Source of the DNA: Virgibacillus halotolerans | Lineage (GTDB): Bacteria > Bacillota > Bacilli > Bacillales > Amphibacillaceae | Length of the DNA: 64,000 bases | Assembly: GCF_016908515.1 (NCBI RefSeq) | Contig: NZ_JAFBEA010000001.1 | Span: 186,001 to 250,000, forward strand | Reading direction: 5' to 3' | In this document: positions 31,459 to 39,847 of the stretch, in pieces | Position numbering within the stretch: position 1 is the stretch's first letter | Layout: every line of letters begins with the position of its first letter | The notes under the pieces: model-generated | What the model was told of the DNA's origin: nothing | The model's database searches: none | Seen by the model: the letters and a program-made list of their open reading frames with translations, nothing else | Program-made: the position numbers and the translations under genes

Positions 31459-31743
31459 ATGGCATTAGAAGAAAAAGAACGTATCATTATCCCGGATGAA
31501 CACGGGGAGGAAAATTTATTCGAAGTCTTGTTTACATTTGATGTAGATGAGACCAATCAATCGTATCTCGCAGTGGTACCAGCTGAACAGACAGATGACG
31601 AAGAAGTGGAAGTTTACGCTTTCCGTTATGAGGAAAAAGGGAAAGAAGATGACTTGGCCCTTTTCCCAATCGATACAGATGAAGAATGGGAAATGGTTGA
31701 AGAAATGCTTCATACACTTGCAGATGAGGAAGAAGAATCATAG
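31459..31743 (+). CDS. DUF1292 family protein (YrzB-like)
   Basis: Acidic soluble protein of 94 residues with the DUF1292 pattern: FEVLFTFDVDETNQSYLAV near the N-terminus, then YAFRYEE and a D/E-rich end. No function is established to my knowledge. AGAGGTG lies 8 nt before ATG 31459. Last gene of the alaS-ruvX group, followed by a terminator. Confidence 0.9.
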   Translation: MALEEKERIIIPDEHGEENLFEVLFTFDVDETNQSYLAVVPAEQTDDEEVEVYAFRYEEKGKEDDLALFPIDTDEEWEMVEEMLHTLADEEEES

Positions 31744-31768
31744 AACTGCAAGCATGTATAGTTAGGTT

Positions 31769-31800
31769 AGCTGATGTCTCTACAGACATCAGCTTTTCCT
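31769..31800 (+). terminator. Rho-independent terminator after the DUF1292 gene
   Basis: AGCTGATGTCT (31769-31779) pairs perfectly with AGACATCAGCT (31784-31794), followed by TTT. The 246-nt spacer beyond it also holds GAAGACGCTTGCGCTTTTCC near 31933, a string like the ends of the interspersed repeats. Confidence 0.88.
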
Positions 31801-32046
31801 TTGGGGTAATCAAACTACAATAGTTTGATTGTAATTATTAGGACTACAAAATAAGCATGTCCAGTTTTATACATACATCCTGGAGGTCTTAAGACCATGA
31901 TGGGTATCTTGTTTAAACTTGTCGGAAATGGTGAAGACGCTTGCGCTTTTCCTTATGAATCATGACGAATTATCGATTATTATTGAAAAACATGGATAAT
32001 ATTTTACTTTTTTAGTATAATATACCGGACGAGAGGGGGAGACTTT

Positions 32047-33165
32047 ATGTCCAAGAAGAAAAAGAAAGAAACTTACAGGGACAACCTCAACGCTCGAAGC
32101 GAAGAAGCCAAGAAGGTTCGTAAAATAGTTGCTATTATTATTTTATCCTTAGTTGTTATCTTATTGATAGGTTGTATATTTGGTTACACGTACATTAAAT
32201 CCGCCTTGAATCCTGTAGATCCAAATAGTACGGAAGAAATAACAGTTGATATACCAATCGGTTCCTCTTCCTCGACCATTGCTAAGCTTTTAGAAGAAAA
32301 TGGGTTGATCAAAGATGCCCGTGTATTTCGTTTCTATACAAAGTTTAAAAATGAATCAAACTTCCAGGCAGGAGAATACACGTTTAAACCATCCATGACA
32401 CTGAATGAATTCATTCAATCATTAAAGAGTGGGAAAGTGGTCGCAAAGCCTGTATATAAAGTTACAATACCTGAAGGAAAATCAATCGATGAAATAGCAG
32501 AGATATACGCAAAAGAGCTTCCTTTCAGTAAGAAAGAATTTTTGAAACAAGTAAATGATCCTGATTATATTAAGGAATTAATGGAAGAGTATCCTAAGAT
32601 ATTAACGAAGGATATACTGGATAAAGACATCCGAACCCCATTAGAAGGTTATTTATTTGCAGCAACCTATAACTTTTATGAAGAAGAACCATCTGTGAAA
32701 TCCGTTGTCATGGAAATGATGGACAAAACGGAAGAAGTTCTATCCGATTATACAGAGGATATCGAGGAAAATGATTATTCAATTCATGAAATAGTCACCT
32801 TAGCTTCTTTGGTAGAGAAAGAGTCCGGTACAAAAGATCAACGAGAGCAAATTGCTGGCGTCTTTTATAATCGTTTAGATGAAGGAATGAAATTACAGAC
32901 AGATCCCACGGTGCTATACGCATTAGGAGAGCATAAGGGAAAGGTCCTATCGAAAGATCTGAAAACGGACTCCCCGTATAATACGTACCAAGTCGATACA
33001 TTGCCTGTTGGACCGATATCCAATTTTGCAGTATCCTCGTTGGATGCAGTGCTTCATCCGGAAGATTCGGATTATATTTATTTCCTACACGATGACAAAG
33101 GGAACATCTATTTTTCTGAAACCCATGAAGAACATCTAAAATATAAGAAAAAGTATATAAAGTAG
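32047..33165 (+). CDS. mltG: Endolytic peptidoglycan transglycosylase MltG
   Basis: Membrane-anchored lytic transglycosylase that cuts nascent glycan strands and sets their length. The 372-residue protein has a basic cytoplasmic start (MSKKKKKET), one span at about 27-49, then the YceG domain with a LysM-like part (about 60-140). The catalytic Glu is in LASLVEKESGT, followed by QREQIAGVFYNRL and QTDPTVLYAL. GAGAGGGGGAG precedes ATG 32047. Corresponds to B. subtilis YrrL. A terminator follows. Confidence 0.95.
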   Translation: MSKKKKKETYRDNLNARSEEAKKVRKIVAIIILSLVVILLIGCIFGYTYIKSALNPVDPNSTEEITVDIPIGSSSSTIAKLLEENGLIKDARVFRFYTKFKNESNFQAGEYTFKPSMTLNEFIQSLKSGKVVAKPVYKVTIPEGKSIDEIAEIYAKELPFSKKEFLKQVNDPDYIKELMEEYPKILTKDILDKDIRTPLEGYLFAATYNFYEEEPSVKSVVMEMMDKTEEVLSDYTEDIEENDYSIHEIVTLASLVEKESGTKDQREQIAGVFYNRLDEGMKLQTDPTVLYALGEHKGKVLSKDLKTDSPYNTYQVDTLPVGPISNFAVSSLDAVLHPEDSDYIYFLHDDKGNIYFSETHEEHLKYKKKYIK

Positions 33166-33168
33166 AAG

Positions 33169-33206
33169 TGGAAGTGTGAATATAGTATTCACATTTCCTG
33201 TTTTTA
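33169..33206 (+). terminator. Rho-independent terminator after mltG
   Basis: GGAAGTGTGAATA (33170-33182) pairs with TATTCACATTTCC (33186-33198), followed by TGTTTTTAT, directly after the mltG stop. Confidence 0.82.
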
Positions 33207-33257
33207 TACGGGTAGGAAAGTTCTATCCGTCAAGTTTTTGATAAAAGAGGGAATGAT

Positions 33258-33896
33258 ATGGAAGAATCGCTCACAGATTATTTAAGACACAGCTTGCCAG
33301 TGCAAAACAATTGGGTTAGTGAGCTTGAGCAGCAGGCAGCAATCGATCACGTGCCAATAATGGAGCCTGTCAGCATGCATTTTATGATGTTGCAGGTGAA
33401 ATTAAAACAACCACAACGCATTCTGGAAATTGGCACAGCAATTGGTTATTCTGCATTAAGAATGCTGGAAGCACATCCGGATACAACGATCGTTACAATA
33501 GAAAGAGATGAACAGCGCTATCAGCAGGCTGTAACGAACATTAAGCATGCAGAGAAACAGGAGCAAATTAATCTCATGTATGGTGATGCAAAGGATATAA
33601 TGAATGAACTGATAACCGATAAGGAAAAATTTGACCTTATTTTCATTGATGCAGCCAAAGGTCAGTATAAATATTTCTTTGAACTTGCACACCAATTGTT
33701 AACAAAGAATGGACTCATTATTTCTGATAATGTATTGTTCAGAGGGTATGTAGCTAACCCAGATACGACACCAAAGAAATATAAGAAAATGGTTGAGAAA
33801 TTAATTGCTTATAACGAATTTCTCACCACACACCCTGATTTCATCACAACCATTGTACCGATCGGTGATGGTGTTGCGATAAGTCTTAAAAGGTAA
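33258..33896 (+). CDS. trmR: tRNA 5-hydroxyuridine methyltransferase TrmR
   Basis: SAM-dependent O-methyltransferase of 212 residues; B. subtilis TrmR (YrrM) methylates ho5U34 to mo5U34 in tRNA. SAM motif [15 protein letters not shown] lies at about 55-69 and the metal-site [12 protein letters not shown] near 131, typical of the cation-dependent O-methyltransferase family 3. The symbol relies on synteny with B. subtilis. Unlike B. subtilis, the two U32-peptidase-like genes yrrN-yrrO (the ho5U-forming TrhP pair) are absent before udk. Confidence 0.87.
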   Translation: MEESLTDYLRHSLPVQNNWVSELEQQAAIDHVPIMEPVSMHFMMLQVKLKQPQRILEIGTAIGYSALRMLEAHPDTTIVTIERDEQRYQQAVTNIKHAEKQEQINLMYGDAKDIMNELITDKEKFDLIFIDAAKGQYKYFFELAHQLLTKNGLIISDNVLFRGYVANPDTTPKKYKKMVEKLIAYNEFLTTHPDFITTIVPIGDGVAISLKR

Positions 33897-33916
33897 TTGA
33901 GAGGAGTATGACTAGC

Positions 33917-34570
33917 ATGCAGGATAAACCAGTCGTGATTGGTGTAGCAGGTGGTAGTGGCAGCGGTAAAACTTCCGTCACCCGTTCCATATGCCAACGC
34001 TTTTCCGATAAAACGATCCTTGTCATTGAACAGGATTATTACTATAAAGATCAAAGTCATCTTCCTTTAGAAGAGCGGCTAAATACAAATTATGATCATC
34101 CATTAGCATTTGACAATGATTTATTAATCAATCATATACAAGAGCTAATGAATAATCATTCAATTGAAAAACCAGTCTACGATTACAAAATTCATACACG
34201 TTCAGAAGAAATCATTCCTGTAGAACCAAAAGAGGTTATCATTCTGGAAGGGATTCTTATATTAGAGGATCCAAGACTGGTCGATTTGATGGATATTAAA
34301 GTGTTTGTGGATACGGATGCAGATGTACGCATTATCCGCCGTTTATTAAGAGATATTAAGGAACGGGGAAGGACTTTGGATTCCGTTATTGACCAATATA
34401 TCAACAATGTTCGTCCAATGCACCTGCAATTCGTTGAACCAACCAAGCGCTATGCAGATATCATTATTCCAGAAGGCGGCAAAAATCATGTAGCAATTGA
34501 TATTATGGCAACCAAGATAGCGCATATTTTGTCTGAAAATAAAGCAAAACAATTACAAGAAAAGGATTGA
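33917..34570 (+). CDS. udk: Uridine kinase
   Basis: Phosphorylates uridine and cytidine in pyrimidine salvage. P-loop GGSGSGKTS lies near the N-terminus, with [11 protein letters not shown] and [12 protein letters not shown] downstream; 217 residues, standard length. I choose ATG 33917 because AGAGGAG ends 10 nt before it, whereas the ATG at 33908 is only 1 nt away. It follows trmR by 20 nt and is likely co-transcribed. Confidence 0.95.
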   Translation: MQDKPVVIGVAGGSGSGKTSVTRSICQRFSDKTILVIEQDYYYKDQSHLPLEERLNTNYDHPLAFDNDLLINHIQELMNNHSIEKPVYDYKIHTRSEEIIPVEPKEVIILEGILILEDPRLVDLMDIKVFVDTDADVRIIRRLLRDIKERGRTLDSVIDQYINNVRPMHLQFVEPTKRYADIIIPEGGKNHVAIDIMATKIAHILSENKAKQLQEKD

Positions 34571-34684
34571 AAATTTAAATAAAGTCTGCCATAGTAATGA
34601 ATAGTATATAAACATCATAGTAATTAGAGCGAATTATTTTCCATCGCTCATTTTATATGTATAAGTGAAAAAGGAGTGTTTTAA

Positions 34685-35161
34685 ATGGCAATAGAGAAAA
34701 GTTATTACATGACACAAGAGGGGAAAGAAAAATTAGAGGAAGAATTAAATTTCTTAAAAACGGATCGAAGAAAAGAAGTAGTTGAACGAATAAAAGTAGC
34801 AAGAGATTTCGGAGACCTATCTGAGAACTCTGAGTATGATGCAGCAAAAGATGAACAAGCATTTGTAGAATCAAGAATTGCTCAAGTAGAGAAAATGATT
34901 CGTAATGCTGTCATCATTGAAAATGATAATGAGAATCCTGATATCGTTAGCTTAGGTAAGTCAGTCACGTTTCAGGAGTTGCCTAATGGCGAAGAAGAGA
35001 CATACATGATTGTAGGAAGTGCAGAAGCGGATCCATTTGAAGGAAAGATTTCGAATGACTCCCCAATGGCTAAAAGCTTAATCGGCCTGGAAAAAGGTGC
35101 AGAAGTTTCCGTAGCAACACCAGGCGGAGACATTCAAGTAAAAATTGTTAAAGTTGAATAG
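34685..35161 (+). CDS. greA: Transcription elongation factor GreA
   Basis: Stimulates RNA cleavage by backtracked RNA polymerase. The 158-residue protein has the N-terminal coiled coil with the acidic tip in [19 protein letters not shown] (about 38-56) and the C-terminal FKBP-like domain with [16 protein letters not shown] precedes ATG 34685. Its natural terminator has been split by an IS256-type insertion 18 nt after the stop codon, see the element at 35180. Confidence 0.96.
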   Translation: MAIEKSYYMTQEGKEKLEEELNFLKTDRRKEVVERIKVARDFGDLSENSEYDAAKDEQAFVESRIAQVEKMIRNAVIIENDNENPDIVSLGKSVTFQELPNGEEETYMIVGSAEADPFEGKISNDSPMAKSLIGLEKGAEVSVATPGGDIQVKIVKVE

Positions 35162-35163
35162 TA

Positions 35164-35179
35164 AAAAATAAAAGCAGGG
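35164..35179 (+). other. Left arm of the greA terminator, cut off by IS insertion
   Basis: AAAAATAAAAGCAGGG is the 5' arm of a hairpin whose loop and 3' arm (GCTATGCCCGCTGCTTTTATTTTTT) now lie beyond 36567. Joining the two sides with one AAGCAGGG copy restores a long AAAATAAAAGCAG/CTGCTTTTATTTT stem. Confidence 0.8.
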
Positions 35180-35188
35180 GGGAGTGTA

Positions 35189-35246
35189 AACTGAACTGTG
35201 TAAGTGAGAGAGCGTACGGCTCTTACTTCGCAGTTCAGTTTTTTAT
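35189..35246 (+). terminator. Terminator-like hairpin in the IS left end
   Basis: AACTGAACTG (35189-35198) pairs with CAGTTCAGTT (35231-35240), and inside it AAGTGAGAG pairs with CTCTTACTT (one G-U), followed by TTTTTT. It overlaps the left inverted repeat. It could stop read-through transcription from greA before the transposase gene, and so replace the terminator that the insertion broke. Confidence 0.8.
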
Positions 35247-35283
35247 TGTTAGAATAAAAATAATTCAAACGGGAGGTTATTCT

Positions 35284-36526
35284 ATGGCTAAGTTAAAGCG
35301 GGATCCAAAATCAGTTGAATTAGCGAATAAGATTATTGAAGATTATCAACCTGAATCTGTTGAAGACATGCAGGACGCCTTGAAGGATATATTTGGTCCT
35401 ATGTTTGAAGCGATGTTAAAAGGTGAAATGAGTCACCATCTGGGCTATGAATCTAATGATAAAGGGGAAAAAGAAACAGAAAACAGACGCAATGGATATG
35501 GAAAGAAAGCTATAAAAACGACTTCAGGTAAAGTGGACATTAAGATGCCACGAGATCGTGATGGATCCTTTAATTCGGAATTGATTCCGAAGCGTAAAAA
35601 AGACGTTTCTGCGATTGAGAGTAAAGTGATCTCCATGTATGCCCGTGGGATGTCGCAACGTGATATTTCATCGACTATTGAAGACATTTACGGTTTTTCG
35701 GTATCCCATAAAATGGTATCCGATATTACAGATCAAGTGCTTCCTGAACTGGAAGAATGGCAGACCAGACCGTTAAGTAACTGTTATGCATTTGTTTTCG
35801 TAGACTGCATGTATACAACCATTCGCAATCAGTATGAGGCGAAAAAATATGCGGTCTATACGATTCTTGGATACACAATAGAAGGTAATAAAGAAATACT
35901 TGGATTATGGTTAAATGAAACAGAAAGCAAGCATAAATGGATGCAGATTTTCGATGAGATCAAGGCAAGAGGCGTCGAAGATATCTTCTTTATATCCATG
36001 GATGGTGTGAGTGGTTTGGAAGAAGGAGCACGTGCTATTTTCCCTGACGTGATCGTTCAAAGATGTATGGTTCATTTGATTCGTAACTCCGTCAAATATA
36101 TTCCAAGCAAGGATTATAAAACATTCACCAAGGCCTTAAAGAAGGTATATGGAGCACCAAGTCTGAAGGCTTGCCTAAGTAAGTGCCTTTGAATCCTTTC
36201 AACAACAATGGGCTGCCTATCCAGGAGCCATTGATGTATGGGTAAGGAACTTTAGTCATGTCGAGCAATTATACGATTATGGCAGCGCCATTCGCAAGAT
36301 TATGTACACAACCAATGCGGTAGAAAGCATCCATTCCAGTTTTAGAAAAGTAACCAAAAAAGGAGCATTCCCCAACGAGAATGCTTTATTAAAAGTATTA
36401 TATTTACGAGTAAAAGAACTCGAAACAAAATGGGAAGGTGGCCATATTCAAAACTGGGCAATGGTTATGAACCTGCTACTTCTCCATGAAAATTTAAAAG
36501 AGAGGGCTTTAGAATACATTGAATAA
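35284..36526 (+). pseudogene. IS256-family transposase, frameshifted
   Basis: Mutator-type DDE transposase. The first frame (302 codons to 36192) carries DDE Asp residues in FVDCMYTT and SMDGVSGLEEG with the QRCMVHLIRN motif; the second (through 36526) carries the Glu in YTTNAVES. The frames are put out of register by a tandem AAGT AAGT at 36177-36184. Removing one AAGT restores a continuous reading CLSAFESFQQQW and a protein of about 412 residues, normal for the family. GGGAGG lies 7 nt before ATG 35284. A sequencing error is the alternative cause. Confidence 0.92.
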
Positions 36527-36559
36527 GTATTTAACTTACACAGTTTATTTGACAAGCCC

Positions 36560-36593
36560 AAGCAGGGGCTATGCCCGCTGCTTTTATTTTTTC
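36560..36593 (+). terminator. Regenerated terminator at the IS right junction (former greA terminator)
   Basis: The duplicated AAGCAGGG plus flanking GCTATGCCCGCTGCTT rebuilds a shorter stem, GCAG-GGGC-TAT-GCCC-(G)CTGC, followed by TTTTATTTTTT. It can stop plus-strand transcripts leaving the IS. The T-run overlaps the stop codon of the convergent tcaA-like gene, for which the same hairpin would have served on the other strand. Confidence 0.75.
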
Positions 36594-37963
36594 TCTTCCT
36601 TCTTTTTGTCTTTAGCATATTCAAATACTTTTTCCTCATTACTCGTGATTATAAAATAGTCATCTTCCATTTCATCTATCTTCCATTCCTTCTCGTCCTC
36701 ATCGTAGAGAACAATTACATTACTGGCACTCGTATATTCTTTTTTATCCTCGTCTCTGGATTGCCATCCAAAAAAGCCTTTACCAGATGGCACATGCGTG
36801 GTGTAAAGTGCTTTAAATGTTATTGTGTATCCATCTAGATTTTCGTTATAATCTGGGTGTTTTTCATCCATTCTATAGGTAGCACGTACAAGGTTACTTT
36901 TATAATTAGGGCGTTTCTTTTTTATTTCCTTGATTTCTTTTTTGAAATTTTTCTTCATATTATCTGTAACACCATCCTTGATAAGGGAAGTGTCGTTTTT
37001 GGTTAATGCTTCGTTATATTGATTTACGGTATCATTTATTTGCTCCATCAATGCTACCTCATCTTCCTCGGATAATACGTTTATAGAATTAAAATTGATA
37101 TAGTTTTCATCAACTGTCTCCTTATCACTTTTTACCTCTCCCCAGGGGTATTCCTTTCTAATATCTAATTCTACAGACCCGTCAAATGGAAATGTGCCAA
37201 TGGATTGTTTACCGCCATCAACTTTAATATCTGTCTTTTTATCATTAACGTAAAGATTAAACTCATCATATCTAGATTTAATTTCAATTTCTTCTAATGG
37301 CAATTCAAATGAATGTGAGACTGTTTGCTGTTCGTTGTTAAAGAGTTCAATCTCTTCTTCATCAGCCACGCTAGCATATGTATTATCAAAAGCTGCTTTG
37401 ACCTTGTATGCACCTGGCATAAAAGGACCGAATGATGATTCCTCGTACGCTTTGGAAGTAGTTGCTACTTTATCATCATTGATTAGCAAGTCAACATCTG
37501 GATTTTTTGTATTTACTTGGATCATCGCAGGTACTACTTCAAAATGAAAATCATCAAATAGGAGCCATCTCTTCCCCGCCTGAGAGAGATTAATTGTTCC
37601 AAAGAGGTCATCGGAAGATCCGCTATCTTTAGAGGATTGCAGTGACTCGACCTGTTCATTGAGTCTATTTTTAATTTGCTTCAATGCGTCGGGATGATCA
37701 TTTAGGTAACCGATCAATGTAGCTGTATTATCTTCCGTGATTTCAAAAGAATCTTTATATGGATGTAATAAATCCTTTAGTTCCTTCGTATCCTTGTTAG
37801 TTACAGCGTCTTCAAAAGCAGTTATTTTTTTGGCAGGCGTAAACTTTGCCTTGCCGACAACATAAAAAACAGTGCCAGCTACAATAATGATTATGACAAT
37901 CGTAGTTATTAAGAGAATTAATTTAGTTTGTGGTTTTCTTTCCCTTCTCTCCTCGTCTGTCAT
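36584..37963 (-). CDS. TcaA/YvbJ-like membrane-anchored protein
   Basis: A 459-residue protein with a short cytoplasmic basic start, one span at about 16-38 and a large extracytoplasmic part. After the span, ITAFEDAVTNKDTKELKDLL begins the repeated domain seen in TcaA (S. aureus, teicoplanin response) and B. subtilis YvbJ; the C-terminal part (about 325-450, with VNQYNEALTKNDTSLIKDG) looks like an NTF2-like domain. The N-terminal zinc ribbon of those homologues is absent. GGAGGAG precedes ATG 37963. It is divergent from the pilus locus; a functional link is not shown. Confidence 0.7.
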   Translation of the reverse strand: MTDEERRERKPQTKLILLITTIVIIIIVAGTVFYVVGKAKFTPAKKITAFEDAVTNKDTKELKDLLHPYKDSFEITEDNTATLIGYLNDHPDALKQIKNRLNEQVESLQSSKDSGSSDDLFGTINLSQAGKRWLLFDDFHFEVVPAMIQVNTKNPDVDLLINDDKVATTSKAYEESSFGPFMPGAYKVKAAFDNTYASVADEEEIELFNNEQQTVSHSFELPLEEIEIKSRYDEFNLYVNDKKTDIKVDGGKQSIGTFPFDGSVELDIRKEYPWGEVKSDKETVDENYINFNSINVLSEEDEVALMEQINDTVNQYNEALTKNDTSLIKDGVTDNMKKNFKKEIKEIKKKRPNYKSNLVRATYRMDEKHPDYNENLDGYTITFKALYTTHVPSGKGFFGWQSRDEDKKEYTSASNVIVLYDEDEKEWKIDEMEDDYFIITSNEEKVFEYAKDKKKEEKK

Positions 37964-38734
37964 CGTTTTTCTTCTCCTCCTTCATCAAATTTTTTGAAAT
38001 TTAAAACGCACTTTCCATCGTACCATAAAGATTTGAATTAGTAATGCAACTAAAGACTGTTTATAAATATTCTTTATGGGTATTTATAGTTAAGCACATT
38101 ATTTTATCTCACTTTCATTACAAAATTAAAGCAAAACAAAGTGAAGAATAGTATAACGATGATAATGCTTTCTGGTTACAATAGCTTCAAAAAATATTAC
38201 AGTAAAATTTAATTTTCGAAAAATAAACGGGATAAAACACAGACTTTATGCCTAATAACATATGTGCTAAAAGACCTACTTAATACCTTTATTTTCCAAA
38301 TAAATATTTCACACTTATTTTCATTTTATCGTGAAAGTAAGCTGTTATCAAAAAGTAAGTATGATTAATTCGCTATTTTCAGGTGTTATCTTGGGCGAAA
38401 AGCAAAGACTTACACTTCCATATACAAATTAAGAGGGAAAGTAAATTGCCAGATAATAACACGTTATTGCGTGAATCTGTAGTCATAGGTACATTTAACT
38501 GTTTTCGCGATTTTCCCTTATCTTTATGATGGAAATATAGTAAGATAAATCACAGGTTTATTACAAGAAAAAATATTTATAATAGTATCTTAAACTTATT
38601 TATTTTTGTTTTGTCATTAGATAAGAAAAAGTATTCTTATTTTATATAAACATATCGATCTGACATTCATTAATAGTTACGATTTGAAAGTTGTTTAGCC
38701 AAAAAGATAAACTAACTTGGAAAAGGTGATTGCT
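37964..38734. other. Long AT-rich divergent control region of the pilus locus
   Basis: About 770 nt without a credible gene between the TcaA-like gene and the first tad gene. I see the palindrome AATAAC-AC-GTTATT at 38455-38468 and the AT-rich hairpin ATAAGAA/TTCTTAT at 38621-38640. A weak promoter-like pair, TTGAAA (38684) and GATAAA (38706, spacer 16), lies just before the tadZ-like gene. The size suggests a complex regulatory region or a decayed gene, but no ORF remnant is recognisable. Confidence 0.4.
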
Positions 38735-39847
38735 ATGAACAAAGTTAAACTTACTTTATTAACGAGGGACAATGATTACGCCGCATATTTTTCCAATTAT
38801 ATGATTAATCCGGATAATAGTGAAAAATTCTCAGCTAAAATTTATACGGATATCGAAGTATTTCGGAAAAACACTCGGAATCAAAAACAGCATGTATTAA
38901 TCACTGATTTTAAATTGAAACCGGATGATGTAATAACATTTGAAAAGGTTGTTCAATTATCAGAAATACCGCTTGCTGAAGATGATAAAGAAAAGGCTAT
39001 ATTTAAATTTCAACCTTTAACTCAATTTTTATCACAAATTTTATCCATTTATTACGAGACAAATGAAAAGTTATCCACTGTTTTTGATAAAAACAAGAAA
39101 GAAAATGTAATTAGTTTTTACAGCGGTAGTGGTGCTGCTGGAAAAACGATACTGTCCCTTTGCTTGGCTAAATATTTAGCGCAACAAGGAAAGAAGGTAT
39201 TTTATCTTAATTTTGAACAGTTACATACGACCAATCTTTATTTTAAAGAGGAGAAGGAGTCTTCAACCGAAGTGTTTTATTATTTAAAAAATAATAACGA
39301 GCGACTCCTGTCGAAAATTGAATCTTTGAAATCGAAAGACGCATTTACGAATATAGATTACTTTTCTTTGCCTGCTGAACCGGAGGAAATGCAGACATTA
39401 ACATCAGAACAAGTAAATGGATTGATCACTTCTTTAAGAGATACACAAAATTATGACTTTATACTGATTGATCTGGAGAGTAGTCTACATAAGCGAAATA
39501 GCGCAGCAATGGAAACAAGTGATGAAGTATTTTGGATATTGAATTCAGATGAAGCTAGTTTTTCCCGTTCGCAAAACATTCTAGATAATAACCTGCTAGG
39601 AAGTAATATTGACCGATCCAAAATACATTTTATGCTAAACAAAGTGGGTCAAAACATGTTCGAAGGAGCCGATAATTATAATTTCAGCATCGAAGATCGG
39701 ATAGCATTTAAACAAAACTGGTTGGAAATGAGTGAAGGGACAAAGTTACTTGAAGACAATGAACTTGGGAAAATGCTTGCCAAGCATTTAAAATCGGGCA
39801 TCGAGGCAGAAGCGGAGGTGGCTTCTTTTGGCTACGAAAGCAGATAA
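38735..39847 (+). CDS. tadZ: TadZ/CpaE-like MinD-family ATPase of the pilus locus
   Basis: Product of 370 residues: an N-terminal receiver-like domain without obvious phosphoacceptor context (about 1-110), then a ParA/MinD-type ATPase with a deviant Walker A, SGSGAAGKT, at about 130-138 and a Walker B-like DFILIDLESSL near 240. CpaE/TadZ proteins place the Tad machine in the cell. I start at ATG 38735 since AAAGGTG lies 5 nt before it; the in-frame TTG 38717 would place that signal inside the gene. The next gene begins 20 nt before its end. Confidence 0.82.
   Translation: MNKVKLTLLTRDNDYAAYFSNYMINPDNSEKFSAKIYTDIEVFRKNTRNQKQHVLITDFKLKPDDVITFEKVVQLSEIPLAEDDKEKAIFKFQPLTQFLSQILSIYYETNEKLSTVFDKNKKENVISFYSGSGAAGKTILSLCLAKYLAQQGKKVFYLNFEQLHTTNLYFKEEKESSTEVFYYLKNNNERLLSKIESLKSKDAFTNIDYFSLPAEPEEMQTLTSEQVNGLITSLRDTQNYDFILIDLESSLHKRNSAAMETSDEVFWILNSDEASFSRSQNILDNNLLGSNIDRSKIHFMLNKVGQNMFEGADNYNFSIEDRIAFKQNWLEMSEGTKLLEDNELGKMLAKHLKSGIEAEAEVASFGYESR

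Larger units (their letters stand above)
35180..36559 (+). mobile_element. IS256-family insertion sequence, 1380 bp, with target duplication
   Basis: Terminal inverted repeats of 26 bp (35180-35205 and 36534-36559) match at 21 positions, with AACTGTGTAAGT fully conserved. They are flanked by the 8-bp direct repeat AAGCAGGG (35172-35179 and 36560-36567). Mutator/IS256-type transposase inside. The intact target duplication and good ends point to a single insertion event that has not been rearranged. The transposase frame is broken, so this copy is probably inactive unless supplied in trans. Confidence 0.93.

Noticed and set aside
34620-34656. Terminator between udk and greA (GAGCGA/TCGCTC)
   Set aside because: Only a 6-bp stem with an 11-nt loop and an interrupted T-run; not strong enough.
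35162-36560. CRISPR array or attachment site around the direct repeats
   Set aside because: Only two copies of an 8-bp repeat, fully explained as an IS256-type target duplication.
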